Of a stretch of DNA of 64,000 nucleotides, positions 1 through 13,992 are shown piece after piece (position 1 is the first letter of the stretch; every line of letters begins with the position of its first letter). Under the pieces are notes generated by a model, which saw only the letters and a list, made by a program, of their open reading frames with translations, was not told the origin of the DNA and did not search any database. The stretch is taken from positions 1,501,185 to 1,565,184 of the forward strand of contig OY365812.1 of assembly GCA_959347315.1 (NCBI GenBank). The letters are read 5' to 3'. This DNA comes from Bimastos eiseni (lineage: Eukaryota > Annelida > Clitellata > Crassiclitellata > Lumbricidae). The position numbers and the translations under genes are program-made.

Positions 1-856
1 ATACATTGTATATATTATATATATATATATATATACGCATACATACATGCATATGCTGAGTATAAACCAGCCAATCAACCCCGTCGTTCAGAAAACTCCG
101 ACACTGTTTTGACTTTGACAGTGCCAGTCCCAAGGCTGTAGACAGGAGGAGGGCGACACCAAATCATTTTCGATATGGAACGGTGTCGCTAAAAAAATCA
201 AAACAACGCCATTCAGAAAGACCAACTGCCCTGACTCACAATCATATTCCGACCACTTGCTGGTATCGACTGCGTCCGTTTAGGTTTCCAATGCCTCCCT
301 CCACCCGCCACCCCTCTCCACCTAGGCTCTCGATCTGGCACTCGGCCGTTGCAGCTGCAGAATTGTAGATATGATGGCTGAATAAGCTCCGTTGTCCGTC
401 TCGCTCTAAGTGGATTCAATTACGGAATCTACTGCTGAGAACAATTCTCAAGAGCTACTGCATGGCTACTATCCGATAAGGATGGATACGCTTGACTTAA
501 TGGGGCTCATATATAATATACAAATGACATCAACACAGATATATGAATACATCACTATATTACACATTATACGCTCACAGGCATAATACTTATTATATAC
601 ATATTAACATGGATACATGTATGAAGATATACATTCATATATTTATACAGTGTATAGCCATGTGTGTATCCATGGTACTAGATTGTTAGGGTTAGAAACA
701 TAGACAGACCAGACAGACAGACAGACAGACAGAATTAGACATGTCTGTCTGTATAGAATGTGTGTGTCTATCTGACTTGATTTCGAATCATTATATATAG
801 GCCAATATTATATATACATATGTACATACATATGTATATATACATATATATATATT

Positions 857-887
<31 letters not shown>

Positions 888-3800
888 GTACATATATATA
901 TTTGTATATATATATATATTTGTACAAACTTCAAAGCTTATATTTTGTACAAATAGTTGCAAATGGTAACATCAAACACTCGTCGGCAGTCAGCACAACA
1001 ATGAAACTGTAGGAATATTAAGTCAAACGACGCCCAGGCAAAGTGGTCGAAGACTAAGCGCGAGCGATAATAGGCGACACAACCCCATCTGCGTTCGTAC
1101 GGACCACCACTTCAACCCAATCGCCGAAAGGACTCGGAAGATGCGAAGACTCCAGTGGCGCCTCCAGTGACCGACGGAGACAAAATAAGTTAGACGGCGT
1201 GAGTATTTAGACAGTCATCTATCATCCTGGTTGCACAAGTAAATGATTAGTCGTCTAATTGCAGTCACTTAACGGTTGGCGTCGGCATAAATCACGTGCC
1301 ACTCATCCGATGACAGACCAGACGTGAGCTATTTATAAACACGCTCGTAAAGAAACCGAGGCAAATTTCGGTATTTTGCTATCCACCGCTTTCAGAGGAG
1401 ATCTCTTCGATAAACGGAAGAGTCTCCTCAGCCTCTCTAAGCAGAAAGGTCTACACCGATTAATAAGTCATAGGATACGTTTTCATGAGATAATAATTTT
1501 TGTTTTGTTTATTTTTCAAACGGACAACAACGCAGTATAATTACAGACATATTATGAACGATTGATGTTAGGTGTCATGTCAGGCGCCTATTACGCTATA
1601 CACGTAAATTTAATATACGCCGTCGTCTGGTATGTTACCCATTACTTTACAGCACCCCACGGCTTGGATTAATTATAATCAATCTGCAAGAATAATTGTC
1701 GTAAAATAGGTTATTAAACATAGCAGACATTTGAAGAAATGCTGTTTTTACAGGACATATATGACAGCGCAATAATAGTTGCACGTAGATATAGGGAATA
1801 GTCGTCAAATTTTGTTTTAGCCATGCGTTCATCTACAGAAGAAGCAGTTAAAACGTATCCTAAAATCTTGCCCCTCTGGTTGCGCTAACGAGCGTCAGTC
1901 AGACACCCCCAGGCTCAGTGACGTAATCGATCAATATTCATGAATTTTATAACGAGCAGTGGCCCGACGGTCTGTCTCCAAGGCTTCTTAGGCCAAGGGT
2001 CCGTGTCGCCGGTGGTGATAACTGTTGTCCGGCGTCGTCTGGCCTGGCCTGGCCTCACTCTGGCCAGTCGCTATTCGGGTCAGGTCAGAGGTCGACATCA
2101 GGACAAAGATGCGCTAGAAAAGGCCAGGAAACGATTCTTTTTATTGGAAGTCATAATTATTTGCTGCGATGCTGTTCTGATTCATCGAGGAATTTATCGA
2201 CCGACTGACCGTTCTAAACTGATCAGCCCGCGTCATTTCAAATTCATGAATATTAATCAACAACGGTATCAATATTATGTCCCGCCCATCCAGCCTGATT
2301 GATTCTTAATCAAAATCGTTCAATTAGTGTCCACAGCTATTGAAATTTCCGTCGATGTCTGTCTTGTTTCTTTTTCGAATTCCATTATGTTTCTTCCATT
2401 GTTTCTGCTACTCTTTCTCTTAGCACTTTTTGGCATTTTTCACCACTCGATTAAGTATATCATGATAGCCTATTCCTTTGCGAAGCCTAAATAAGATGTC
2501 CTGTCTTAATGGCCTCCCTCTTCTTTTGTTTCGCTCCTATCTTACTAATGGCGCCAAAAGATAATTCTCAACTTCTGACATAAACAAACCAGGTATAGTT
2601 TGTTCACTTCAGGAGTTTAGAACTAGCGTTATGGGTAAGTCGATAACCAGGGGCGGCGATCCCGGGGGTCGGGGGTACAAGTTATCTCAGCTTTTACAGA
2701 GAGAGACACGTTATACGTTTGTTCCCCACATTTCTTACTCCTCTCATTGGGTGTCTCCCCCACCTGGTAAACGAAATCGCCGTCTATGCCGTTCGACTCT
2801 CGATTCTCTTTTTCCAGGACTGCGAATTTGAACGACGTTTCAACCGATTTGTTATTAAAAACTCTGAGTGATCACCTTTGGCTTGGTAGGCTATTTTTTA
2901 TTACTTTTTAATATTATTGCATTTCATAAAACCAAGCAGCCAATTTCTGGAGTAAATAATGCTACGAATAATAAAGATTTGAGTGGAAATGTAAGCGAAT
3001 ATTCTGCAGTTTGAGGTAAAACCTGCATGTAGCAAAACCTCAAGATTGCGTCAAAATTACTGTCTTAATTGCAGAAATTAAACTGCCTCAATAAGCAACT
3101 CGCTTATTGGCCATTGGGTGAAACACATCATCATCAGCAAGTGCAATGACTGAAGTTTTTTGTATCAAGTAAGCTTATTAACATATGTAGGGACCTAGTA
3201 ACTGAGTAACTGACTCAGAGATTAGAGATGCGCCGACCAACAAAACCGGCAGACTTACTTACTATAAGCACCATGAACACTTTCTGAATCATAGTTTAAG
3301 CAACAATAACAGATAATGAACGAAGTGTAAAATTGTGCATGATTGGCCTAAACAATTGAGCGGGTACTGTTAATTAAGTGGAACTTGTTTAATTGAGTTA
3401 AAAAAATTCAATAAAATTGCGAATTTTAATGTTTGATGTGATGTCACATATCATAGACACTTCCAATCGTCACACATCGTCACAATGTGTGACCCCATTC
3501 TGTAGACGTTTGACTTCATTTATTGACGGCCCAAAAGGGACGCCAATTCGGTAGTTTGTCACCGAGCGCGACGCACCCTAGCTACGCCTCTGTTCCTCTC
3601 TATTCTTTCTTCATTAATTCTTTCTGAAGTTTTGCTTAATTTCATTGCTTCCATTGTTTTTGCGGTTTTCTTTTAACCTTTTATTCTTCCAAACTGACGT
3701 TCTTCTCCATTCTGTTCTTCATTCCTATCTCCTCTCTCCCTCTTTTAATGCCGTCCATCTATAACACTACAATCATATGCTTACTTGACTGTGTCTCTGT

Positions 3801-4270
3801 CTCTGTCTGTTTTATTCTGTGTCGTAATCTCTGTGTTTACCTCTGTATCTCTTAGAGTCATCTAATTCCGCTGTCTGTGAATCACCATCTTTTTCCAGCC
3901 TCTGTAGCCATAGTACATCTCATACATCAAGGGTACGCCGTTTTATTTACCCCTCTCTGTTCCATCTGTTTCGCTTCACATCCACCCCTCCGGCTTTCCA
4001 CCCGAACCACGACTTTCTCCGGCTAGCTACTTTTCTTCCTCCCTATATTCGTGCCTCCATATCTTTCTCTATTTCCGTCTCTGTCTGTCTTACATGCAGT
4101 CTGTCTATATAATTATATGTATCTCTTTGTATATTTTTAGATTATTGTTGCTGGGTTTTATAAGTCGTCTAAGTCGTTTTCTTTAGTCATGGCTTTGCTG
4201 GGAGTGCTCCTGAGTGGGTTCCTTGAAGGGTCTGGCTAAGACGCTATATAAATTCTCAGAACTAATGAAT

Positions 4271-4308
<38 letters not shown>

Positions 4309-5520
4309 TGTGGTGTGTGTGTGTGTGTGTGTTTATGTCTCATGTATCCTCTCCTCTTGTGTGTTGATCACTGTCTTCGATACTTCTTCTAAGTCCATTT
4401 GATCAATCGCTCTCTCGCCGTTTCCCTATCTCTGACTATGTCTCCTCTTGTGACTATATATATATATATATATATACATATAATATATATATATACATTC
4501 GCATATATATAATACATTAATACAAACGTAGATCATTAAAAAGGATTAATATATATATATTTATTTATTTATATATATACATAATATTAATATGCTTATA
4601 TATGTTATTGAGAAGACAAATGTCATCGTTAAGTCTCCCAAATACATCTTAAACGAATCAAAGACGATTTGAAAGGATTACAGATATTCTTGGTTGCTAA
4701 TCGTATGTATCTGGAACTCATCATTTTTTCCATCAGTCCCTTTTCCCTCCTCTCCCACACACATCACTGTTATTTAAAGAAGGCTACAGCAGCTGTTCCC
4801 ACGGCAACCACACGCTTCATAGCTCCTCGAGCGTATACCGCTACATACTTAGCCGAGTCATTAAAAATAGATTAGATTATCGTTTTATTCGTAGCAATAC
4901 GGTAACTATTACACCACTTCCACATTAAGGATAGCAGCGCCAAACGATCGGAATATGTTTATCGAATTCGGACAGCGATAAACGGACCCATATCCCCTAT
5001 ACCATAATCTCCTCCAATTTATAGACGCCCAGCCGATATCAATCCATCCGGCGATGCCAACCGCCGTAAATCATAACGACGCCGGCGACTTTTACAAGTA
5101 TTACGGTAAAATGCGGTTGATTAGATAGCGCGAGAGACAAGTAAGCGGAGGGAGGGAGGGAATTGGAGGCGGCTTGCCCTAGGCGCCAGCCGAGCGGGAG
5201 CGCGGGGAGGAGAATTGAAGAGCCCTAGTAATAAACTAACCGATGTCTACGGCCATTATATGTTGTCTCAGCAGCTTTTAATGTTGGCGGTTTGGAGAGA
5301 GGCGGGGGAAGAGGCTCTTTAGAAGTTAATTATTGTGCGCTTGATACACAATGGTTGGATGGGAGGTTGTGCGTTTACGAGTGCCTCAAATGTTATTCCT
5401 CTGGACGCCGCTCCGTCAAACAAGAGGGACGGTTTCAACTAGAGCGGCAAAAATAAACAATGGAGAAACTACCAAGCCCACACACACATAAATAAGGAGA
5501 GAGATTAAGTAGAGACGGAC
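1..5520. other. Gene-free 5' flank, part 1
   Basis: No exon supported. Contains TA repeats at 13-36 and 800-940, ACAG repeats at 704-735, a minus-strand copy of the 110-base interspersed repeat (116-194), a GT microsatellite (4,272-4,332), TA tracts (4,455-4,600), a GC-rich patch at 5,140-5,230, and a transposon-end-like sequence near 3,571-3,593 (reverse complement begins CAGAGGCGTAGC). Confidence 0.6.
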
Positions 5521-5594
5521 GCACTGACTTACTTACTGACTGACTGACTGACTGACTTACTTACTGACTGACTGACTGACTTACTTACTTACTT

Positions 5595-5626
<32 letters not shown>

Positions 5627-6066
5627 GCTTACTTACTCACTGACTGACCGACCGACTATCCGACTGACTGACTTACGTCCTTACTTACTGATTGACCTAC
5701 TATCCGTCTGCCTAACTTACTGACTGACTTACTTACTGACTATCCGTCTGACAGACTGACTGGCTTACTTACTTACTGATTGACCGACCGACTATCCGAG
5801 TGACTGACTGACTTACGTCCTTACTTACTGACTGACTGACTAACTTACTGACTTACTGACCATCCTACTGACTGACTGACTGGCTTACTTACTTAATGAC
5901 TGACCGACTATCCGACTGACTTATTGAATGACTGACTAACTGACTGACACACTTACTGCTGGCTTACTTATGTCCTTACTGACTGCCTGCCTGCCTAACT
6001 GACTGACTGACTGACTTACTAACTTACTGACATACTGATTATCCTACTAACTGACTGACGCACTAA
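5521..6066. repeat. TGAC/TTAC tetranucleotide satellite
   Basis: About 545 bases of imperfect (ACTG/ACTT)n, reading ACTGACTGACTTACTTACTG with occasional CCGACTATCC interruptions that recur several times and suggest a longer higher-order period. Confidence 0.9.
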
Positions 6067-8010
6067 CAAACAAACAAACAAAAAGACAGACAGACAGTCT
6101 GTTTGTATATCTAGTATTTGGCTGATAAATAGACAGACCTTAGGAGGCTGAAGCGCGGGAAAGTGGACAGACTGACTGACTGACGTACAGTCTGGAGACA
6201 AAGCGGATGAGCGAAAGCGCCCTCTTGTCTGGTCTTTGTCATCTCAGCGTATCCACCTCCAGCAGTCTGTTTAATTAAACCTGCCCCTCTCATCAACCTC
6301 GTAATTAGCCAAAGCCACGAGGCCAATTAACGTCTTTTCGTGGCAGGTCCCTTCGTGTTAAGGACTGGGCCTGTTCAATGTTCAACCTAATCTATTTTTT
6401 GCTCATTAACAAGGCAATTTACAGATATTTGTCTGTTACCTGTCCGCTCGAAAAATCTACTCAAACGATTTATTAATGACCGGTATTTATATTGTTTCAT
6501 TACCTCGAAAACCCATTCACTTACTCTCGATCTTGAATAGAATAACAATTGGCTGAATTTTTCGACGAATCCCAGGCGGCGTTACTAGGACCGAACGCAC
6601 CGTGTTAGACTCTCAGTGATTGGTCGTCGTCGGCCAATAGGAACGACGTTGGCTGCGTCTTTGAAACGCTCGCGGCGTGTGTGATGTTTTCCAAAGTTTC
6701 CAAGTGATTGAAAAAGTGGTACTTCAAGTGAAAAGCCGTCGAAAGAGCAGACTATCCGTCCGACAGACGGATTCCGCATAAATTGACCGACCAGGAGACA
6801 GCCGCGGAGTGATTTGGATAGACTGCGAACTTAATTATACACCGAAATATCGGCAGACAGCCGCCGACCGTATCAGCGAAAGCTTTCGTTTGGGATGAAA
6901 ATTATGCGTTCGATTTATATCTGCGATGAAGATTTGTCGGTAAAGACTAAAAATATTCCTTTCGCGGATTTCTCAGATTAAATACGAAGGGCTGAGGTTT
7001 TATGAGCGAGTTCTGAGTAGTCAGCCGAACTGGGTCGCAATTCGGTCGAATTTTTGAAAGTGGGTTTGAAATCAATGACGTAATGCTGCTCTCCAGCTAC
7101 TCCAGTTTTGTTTTCATCGCCCTTCAGGGAATTTTTCTGGCGAAAGGTAAGATATTGTGTCTTTATTGGGCGAAGTTTAGAAATCTCATCTTTATTAGAT
7201 AACTTTTGAGAAAAGTTATCTGTATTTGGTAACACTTCTAAGCGTTCCATCAGGTGCTTGAAATCTCCTCAAAGCACACGAGTTTGCAGTTTTCGATCCT
7301 TGCTTGTCACTTGTTTGAAAGCTAAAGTAATTCAAATTATTTCTATTATTGTTATTTTTATTTTTACTATTATCATCACTATCATTGTTTTATGCCCCTA
7401 TATTGAATGACAAATTTGAAAAAGGCTCGTTTTAATTTGAGAAGTGAGAATAAGATACTAAACAAGTAACTAAGCAAAGTGTACACCATACATACATACA
7501 TACATACATACATACATGGAGTAGGTTCCAAAAATGGCTCTAGCAACTGAAGAAGCTTGTTGACAAAGAACAATTGGTTCTAGTTTTAAGTATGACTAGA
7601 CAATGATAATCAGTCAGCCACATAGAAGAGTGATGAGTTTTGTAAATGAAGAAGTGCTGTGGTCAATTGGCCGAGTTTGAGTTTTATAAAACAGGAGCAT
7701 CAACTGGACAACTTCTTTTTGAACAGGGCGCCAAATGCCAATTTGAACACTTCATTAATATATAACAGTGGCGATGCTTTTGTGAAAATTTATCAAATTT
7801 ACGACAATTGATCGTGGCATTATAGGGTTTGTTGGGGTGTTATTTAAACAATGGAGAATGTGGTTTTGCACCAATCCCTCGCATAGAGAACTCTATTAAT
7901 TACGGAGTTGGTTAGAATTTGACTGAGTAGAGACTTGGAGGGAAGTCTTTAATTGGTTAGCAGTTGCATTACTGCAAATGCATTGTTGAATCTCATTGTG
8001 CATTATTTTT
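6067..8010. other. Gene-free 5' flank, part 2
   Basis: Unique-looking sequence with a GC-richer patch at 6,560-6,900 (inverted CCAAT boxes at about 6,616 and 6,635) and a CATA microsatellite (7,487-7,517). No exon seen. Confidence 0.5.
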
Positions 8011-8118
8011 GCCACTTTGGGCATTGCTTTAGCCACTTTGGGCATTGCTTTAGCCACATTGGGCATTGCTTTAGCCACTTTGGGCATTGCTTTAGCCACT
8101 TTGGACATTGCTTTAGCC
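8011..8118. repeat. 21-base minisatellite, five copies
   Basis: Unit GCCACTTTGGGCATTGCTTT plus A, five tandem copies with three substitutions. The period is a multiple of three, so all frames stay open. Scattered TTAGCCA copies follow to 8,520. Confidence 0.92.
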
Positions 8119-8398
8119 TGCAGCCATTGGCAATACCAATCTCGATATTATATCCTGTTCAGTTTCAAGTTCAACTAAATAAATTAGGCAGCTAATTATA
8201 GCTACCATCATTTGCTATTTGGCCCATTACATCCTGCAGGATTCAAATTAATATTTTACATCTTAGCCAGTTGGTTTGCCAGCGATATTAGCCATATAAT
8301 TAGCCAGATCACTTGTCAAACGTGAATTAGCCAAAGCAATAGCCAGCTGGCAAAATATATTATTAACCCTATAAGTGGCATCCTGCAGACAATAAATG

Positions 8399-8470
8399 AG
8401 CCATAGTTAGCCATCTAACTATGGCTTTGTAAATGATTCGGTTGTCATCTTAAAATGACAACCGAATCGT
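8399..8470. repeat. Two adjacent perfect hairpins
   Basis: AGCCATAGTTAG/CTAACTATGGCT (8,399-8,426, loop CCAT) and GATTCGGTTGTCAT/ATGACAACCGAATC (8,435-8,468, loop CTTAAA). Both stems are perfect, and only eight bases separate them. Confidence 0.9.
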
Positions 8471-8734
8471 AGTGCAGCCGCCATGGCATTAGCCACTTTC
8501 GTTAACGACATCAGAGCTCTCACTAAATGTAAATGCATAGCTGCAATCAGAGTTTATGTGGCGCTTCTTTAGGAGAAACTCCTTTCCAGCAATTACACTT
8601 TACAGGTGGATATTAGCCGTAACGTTAACCAGCAGAACAGTGATAGGCAAGACGCTGGATATGTTGGCTCGTGAAGTGTAGCTATGGGAATAGTATTAAT
8701 TAAAAGTACAATATGGGCGAAACCCTGTTTGTTG

Positions 8735-9178
8735 GATGGACGGATGTATCAATGAATGGATGTAAAGTTCAATGGATGTAAATGATGGAATATGGATGGA
8801 TGAATGGATGTATACTGAATGACTGAATGAATGAATGGATGACTGGATGGGTGGGTTGGTGTGTTAGTGAATGTAGGTTTAAATGTATGGATGTATTGAT
8901 GTATGGAAGAATGGGAATGGATGCATTGAGGGATGGATGCATGGGATGCATGGATCAATAGATGAATGGATGCATGCATGCGTGGTGCAATAACAGATGG
9001 ATGAGTGAATGGTTAGAGGATGGATAAATAGATGAATAGATAGATGGATGAATAGATAGATGGATGAATAGATAGATAGATGAATAGATAGATGGATGAA
9101 TAGATAGATGGATCAATAGCTAGATGGATGAATAGATAGATGGATGAATAGATAGATGGATGAATAGATAGATGGATG
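8735..9178. repeat. GGATGAAT/GATA-rich satellite
   Basis: First half: irregular ATGGATGAATGG repeats. From about 9,020: a regular 16-base unit GATAGATGGATGAATA in about ten copies. Confidence 0.9.
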
Positions 9179-9189
9179 AAGTTGATTAT

Positions 9190-12060
9190 CAATTTTAATT
9201 TTAATTAGCAAAATCTTTTTACTAATCATTTGCAATTAAAATTGTTCTGTTACTCTAATCAATCACCTAAATTGCTTATTGATTGAAATTAGTATTAGAT
9301 GTTACTTTAATTGGATTAGTTGAATTAATAATTGATTTTCATTAATCATTTGTTATTTCTCTAATCAATTAACTAAATTAGGTGTTATACTCGGATCCAT
9401 TAGCATTCAATTTAGTTAGTTACCCATTTCTGGTGATTGGGAGAAGAGATGGATTTGGATTTGGTTGGATGTCCGTCTGTGCCTTGTAAACTCAATGGTC
9501 TGAAGTATATGGAGAATCCATGACGTGGAGTATATTCTAAGGAGGTTCTAAGGAGGTTCTAACTTCTTCTAAGTTGAAAGCAGGAATGCAATAATTGGTA
9601 TAAACAGTGGAACGACACGGACGGTCGGATCTGCCCCATGGTGATGTGCACTCACTATTTAGTCAAAACTACTTGTATCTTGGCTGATGTATGCGTGAAA
9701 TATATACATACAAATTCATACGTTAAGTGTATCTATATATATTTTTATATATAGATATATATACATGCATTTTGACGGATACAAGCCTATATACGTTAAA
9801 TATATACATAAGCTTATACGTTCGTTATATATAAGAGGACTAACACCGGGAGTTTGTGGGTCAATCCACCTGGAATGGCATTCCTCCAGCACTAAGGGGT
9901 AAACTAATGACTGAACTAATGACTGGTTTCTCTCCATCGGCTTCTCTCTCTTCAAAGGCGTTTCTTTTCCCCTAGGTTTCTGTGCTCAGAGCGCCTCTGA
10001 ATAGTTATTCAGCGAGGGGCGCTATATAAACTAAGATTCTATACGATTATATATCTATTATATTCAACGAGCGCTGCGGCTTGTCGGAAGGGTTGTCGGG
10101 CGGCTCAAAACCCCAAATCAAATCCTTCCTCCAATTGCTTGTCAAAGAAAAATACCTCAAACGCGACCACACATCCGCCTAAAACGATACGCCCCATTTC
10201 AACGTACAAGGATTTACGAACAGCCGACCGAAATGCGCTATAAAACAGCCATATCCATGCGGTATGGCAGACGATCAGTCTGGGCTGATTGAAAGGCTCT
10301 CTTGTCGGTGCTATAGCTTAAGACGTCTGCAGCTACCGAGCAATGATTTATTATGACGTGCAGGGAAATCAAACGGACCCGAACTAATTAGGATACGATA
10401 GACTCTCATAGACGATCACTTCACTGCTTATATAGTCGGACAAGAGGCCGTAGCCCCGGTAATCAACTGCCGACGGATATGCCAGCCATGAAAGCGATAT
10501 GGTTACATGTATACAAAAAACAGATACAGTAAACACACAGATCACACACGTACCTAATATGTGATGCATACAGATATATTTATGTACAATGCAGACGTTT
10601 TAAATAGAGGTAAAACTAATGCATAAGAATGTATTTCGCCCGCATCTATTTGGACATAAATATATCAGATTTAAATACACACAGGCACATGTAAACAGAT
10701 TCATAAAATATGCATATATAATATCTATATATATATTTCAAATATATATATATATATATATATTTGCGTATGCACATCAAAGAAGAAACATTGTGCGCAT
10801 ACAAAGACATGGATATAGTCATATGTATATATATTTTTATATATACGTTTATATATATATATTTATACATATATACGTTTATATATACATATATATATAT
10901 ATATATTTCTTAAAGTACATATACATTTACTTGAGTCAGTTGGCCAATGAAGAGTATAATCTAATTTAGTGAAGTTTAGCCAATTAATGAGTCCTTGAAA
11001 AACGACCGTCAATGTCCTTTACAGATAGGCTATATGCATATACATACATACATTCATACATTATATATATATATATATATATATATTGAATGAACGAAAA
11101 ATCACAGCTACTGTTTAAACGGATGATAATTTAAGCTGCGATTCTTTTATGATATCGTATAGGAACAACTGGTTGATGTCAGATATACAAACAGCGAGCA
11201 TGGCCATGTCGGCTGCCTCATTTGTTTCAACCATTTGTCTGTCAAGTGGGTGGTTAACGGAGTACTGCAATTGTGTAGTGGTTCACTGGTTGGCGTATAT
11301 ATATAGTGCTGGACCTTCAAGCTCTGTGTGACTGTGTCCGAGGTTCATATTCTCTCGAAGGCACATATATTTAAAAGCCTATTCGCAAGTATTATATGTC
11401 TATTACTCAGGCTTATCATATTCACACATATTTTCACTTTTGCTCCCCATGCATTCAGCTCAGCTAAGTAACTTTACTCTAGCTTCCTATTAGATTCGGT
11501 ATATCAGTTATTCAATGTGTCAGATAGGGAGCAATGTCCAGAGTCTGATATAATATATCATAGAAATATTACTCCTATTTAACAAATATTATCAGTTTAG
11601 TAAGCGCCACTATAAAATATTACCCAATAATCAGCCGAGCAATTGTGCTCGAATCAATTACTCCAAGAGACATATATTTAAGAAACAAATTGCCTTTCAA
11701 TTGAAGACTAACTATTTATGCGTGCGTGGTTTCCCATGTCGCATTTCAGTCGTATACGCCGCAAAGCTATTCAACGAGCAATCGTGGCCGATATGGCTTG
11801 TTTTACTGGCCATAAACGTCGCAGATAAGGCTCGATGGTCGTCCTAAGTGTCCCACGGTGAAGATATCCTTATCGTCAATTGGCTCTGTCGACATACCTG
11901 TACTAAGTATCGTCTGATATATTGAGCCAGCTTCAAATTGTCGTCGGGCGTTGGTTCAACTGGTTGTAAGACGTCTCAATTGCTTTGCACCCGACTTTCA
12001 TCTTTATTGCTGTCCCCAGGGTTTATATATATACACCTAGAGACAGGAGCCAATTGCGGT
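9190..12060. other. Gene-free 5' flank, part 3
   Basis: AT-rich sequence with TA tracts (9,730-9,770; 10,720-10,905; 11,060-11,090) and a minus-strand copy of the TTTATATAGCGCC interspersed repeat at 9,985-10,030. No exon supported. Confidence 0.55.
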
Positions 12061-12425
12061 AACTCCTCCGCTGCAAGAACTCAGGCAGTGCCAGTCCCAA
12101 GACTGCATTAAGGAGAAGGGCGATGCTAATGATCGTTGTTATCACACAGTGTCGTTAAACTGCAACAAACCGATTGTAGTAGCTTCAGTTCAATGTCGTT
12201 GTGATGGCAAACATAATTAGTGTCGCCGTCCTCCCTATCCAGACTTGGAACTGGCACTGTCAGAGAAACTATAACAGTGGCGGAGTTGGTTGCTATATGG
12301 TTGTAGATTCAGTTTCATGAGGCTGTGTGATGGCAACGATTATTAGCGTCGCCTCCTCCATTATCCTTGCGTGGGACGGTGGAAGTGGGACTGGTTCTTT
12401 CAGAGTGGGGACAGTGGCCTTAACT
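12060..12425. repeat. Cluster of three 110-base interspersed repeats
   Basis: One minus-strand copy (12,060-12,162) followed by two plus-strand copies (12,185-12,290 and 12,308-12,425). Shared words: GTGTCGCC, CTCCTCC, TATCCAGGCTTGG, GACTGGCACTGTCAGAGTGC. Head-to-head placement of the first two makes an imperfect 230-base inverted repeat. Confidence 0.75.
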
Positions 12426-12867
12426 TTCACGAGGTACCTTTAGGTTTAAACTATAGTACTTCCAAAGAAACGGCACATATCCCTATTGCTGCCACTCCCG
12501 TTAATTATCAATTCATGTATTTAATCACATCTTCGTCTGTTCGAATCAATAAAAACATCAATTGAATTCAATGATCGCAAGTTCTTCACAGTTCTTAATA
12601 TAAGCGAAAAGATTCGCAGATACAGCAAAAACGTAGCGCCCCTATATAGGAAGGACAGGTTGAATGCACCCACGGGTGTTGTGGCTTCAAGATTGTAAAA
12701 CACTTTATTAGAAGGAATGCAAGATATGTGGTCTGCATTGGACGTATAAGACGTCTGTCTTTTGTATACTATAAAACGATTAAATCTAATATACAGACGT
12801 TTGAGTTATATAGGCACTCCTCCCAGATATTCTCCCACATTCAGGATATGCCTCTGTGTGGTTTGTG

Positions 12868-12869
<2 letters not shown>

Positions 12870-12907
<38 letters not shown>

Positions 12908-12962
12908 TCTATTTGTGTCTGTCTGCCTCTCTTTCTGTCTGTCTGTCTGTCTGTCTGTGCGA
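12870..12962. repeat. GT and TGTC microsatellites
   Basis: A (GT)n run followed by (TGTC)n. Flanking sequence to 13,240 is rich in ACAGACAG. Confidence 0.9.
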
Positions 12963-13247
12963 CGGTGTAGATGGCGTCACGATGGCACCGCAAACGAATG
13001 TTTACTGACACGAGTTGTTGACGCCGAAGATACACACGACGACGCGAATGGACAGATAGAGAGAAACAGAGACAGACAGAGAGCCATACGCAACGACAAA
13101 CGCAGACGTACACAGACAAAATGCACCGATAGACAGGCATACTAACAGATACGCAAGTAGGTTGAAACACAACGGTATGCTTGGAAACACACTCACAACC
13201 AGACGGTCATAGAGACAGACTAAGACATATAATCAGGCAGACAGACA

Positions 13248-13470
13248 GGCGGGCAATCGGACGGAACTGGCAGGAGTCGTAGTCGGCGGCGTCTAGGCAG
13301 GTGCTTGAGGGTGATGAATTGGCGGCACTTGTGGCGGGGTTGGTGCCGTCAAAGCTCCATCAATCAGCCGCCGCCGCCAGCAGGGCGAGCGGGGCCCAAG
13401 GGGGCCGCGAGGGGCCGAGGGGCGGTCCCCTCGGTAGGAAGGGACTGTTAGCTGTCCGTACGTCCGTCGC
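13248..13470. other. GC- and CpG-rich island
   Basis: Abrupt GC-rich patch with CCGCCGCCGCCAGCAGG, GGGGCCC and CGAGGGGCCGAGGGGCGG, next to simple repeats. An open minus-strand frame here is proline/arginine-rich and not recognised. It could be a promoter-associated island or a non-coding element. Confidence 0.4.
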
Positions 13471-13644
13471 TGATCCGTAAACATCGTCGAATTGTTTTGA
13501 TTGTTCGTTTTCAGTGGCTGCTATTCGGGTGATTGGTCGACGTCAATCGACTATAGACAGACGAAGACAGACAGACAGAGACAGATAGACACAGATTGAT
13601 ATGCGGACAGAGAGACATACAGGGACATACCGCAGGCAAATATA

Positions 13645-13843
13645 CAAGAAGATGATGACGACGACGATAATGAGGATGATGATGTGGTGGTGATGATGAT
13701 AACGATGATGATGATGACGACGTCAACGTTGATGATGATGATGATGATATCGATGACGACGACGATGATGATGATGATAATGATGATGATAATGTGACGA
13801 TGATGGTGACGAACTGACGATGATAATAATAATAATAATAATA

Positions 13844-13879
<36 letters not shown>

Positions 13880-13992
13880 GAAATTTGATGCTGCCATTCT
13901 TCCACCATTTTTTGCTCAGAAATGATGACGACGACGTTGATGATTACTGTGATGATGATGATGATGAGGATGATGATGGTGGTGATGATGAT
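13645..13992. repeat. GAT/AAT trinucleotide repeats
   Basis: Imperfect (GATGAC)n, then (AATAAT)n turning into (ATT)n at about 13,830-13,876, then more (GATGAT)n. Confidence 0.9.

Noticed and set aside
2648..3593. One transposon bounded by CAGGGGCGGCG (2,648) and the inverted CAGAGGCGTAGC (3,593)
   Set aside because: Only the first eight bases of the ends agree and the flanking 8-mers do not match. The right end alone may be a real terminus.
11191..11240. Possible UNC5 signal-peptide exon MAMSAASFVSTICLS
   Set aside because: Phase could fit the Ig1 exon, but there is no basic n-region, the hydrophobic core is short and the donor is weak. Not enough to call.
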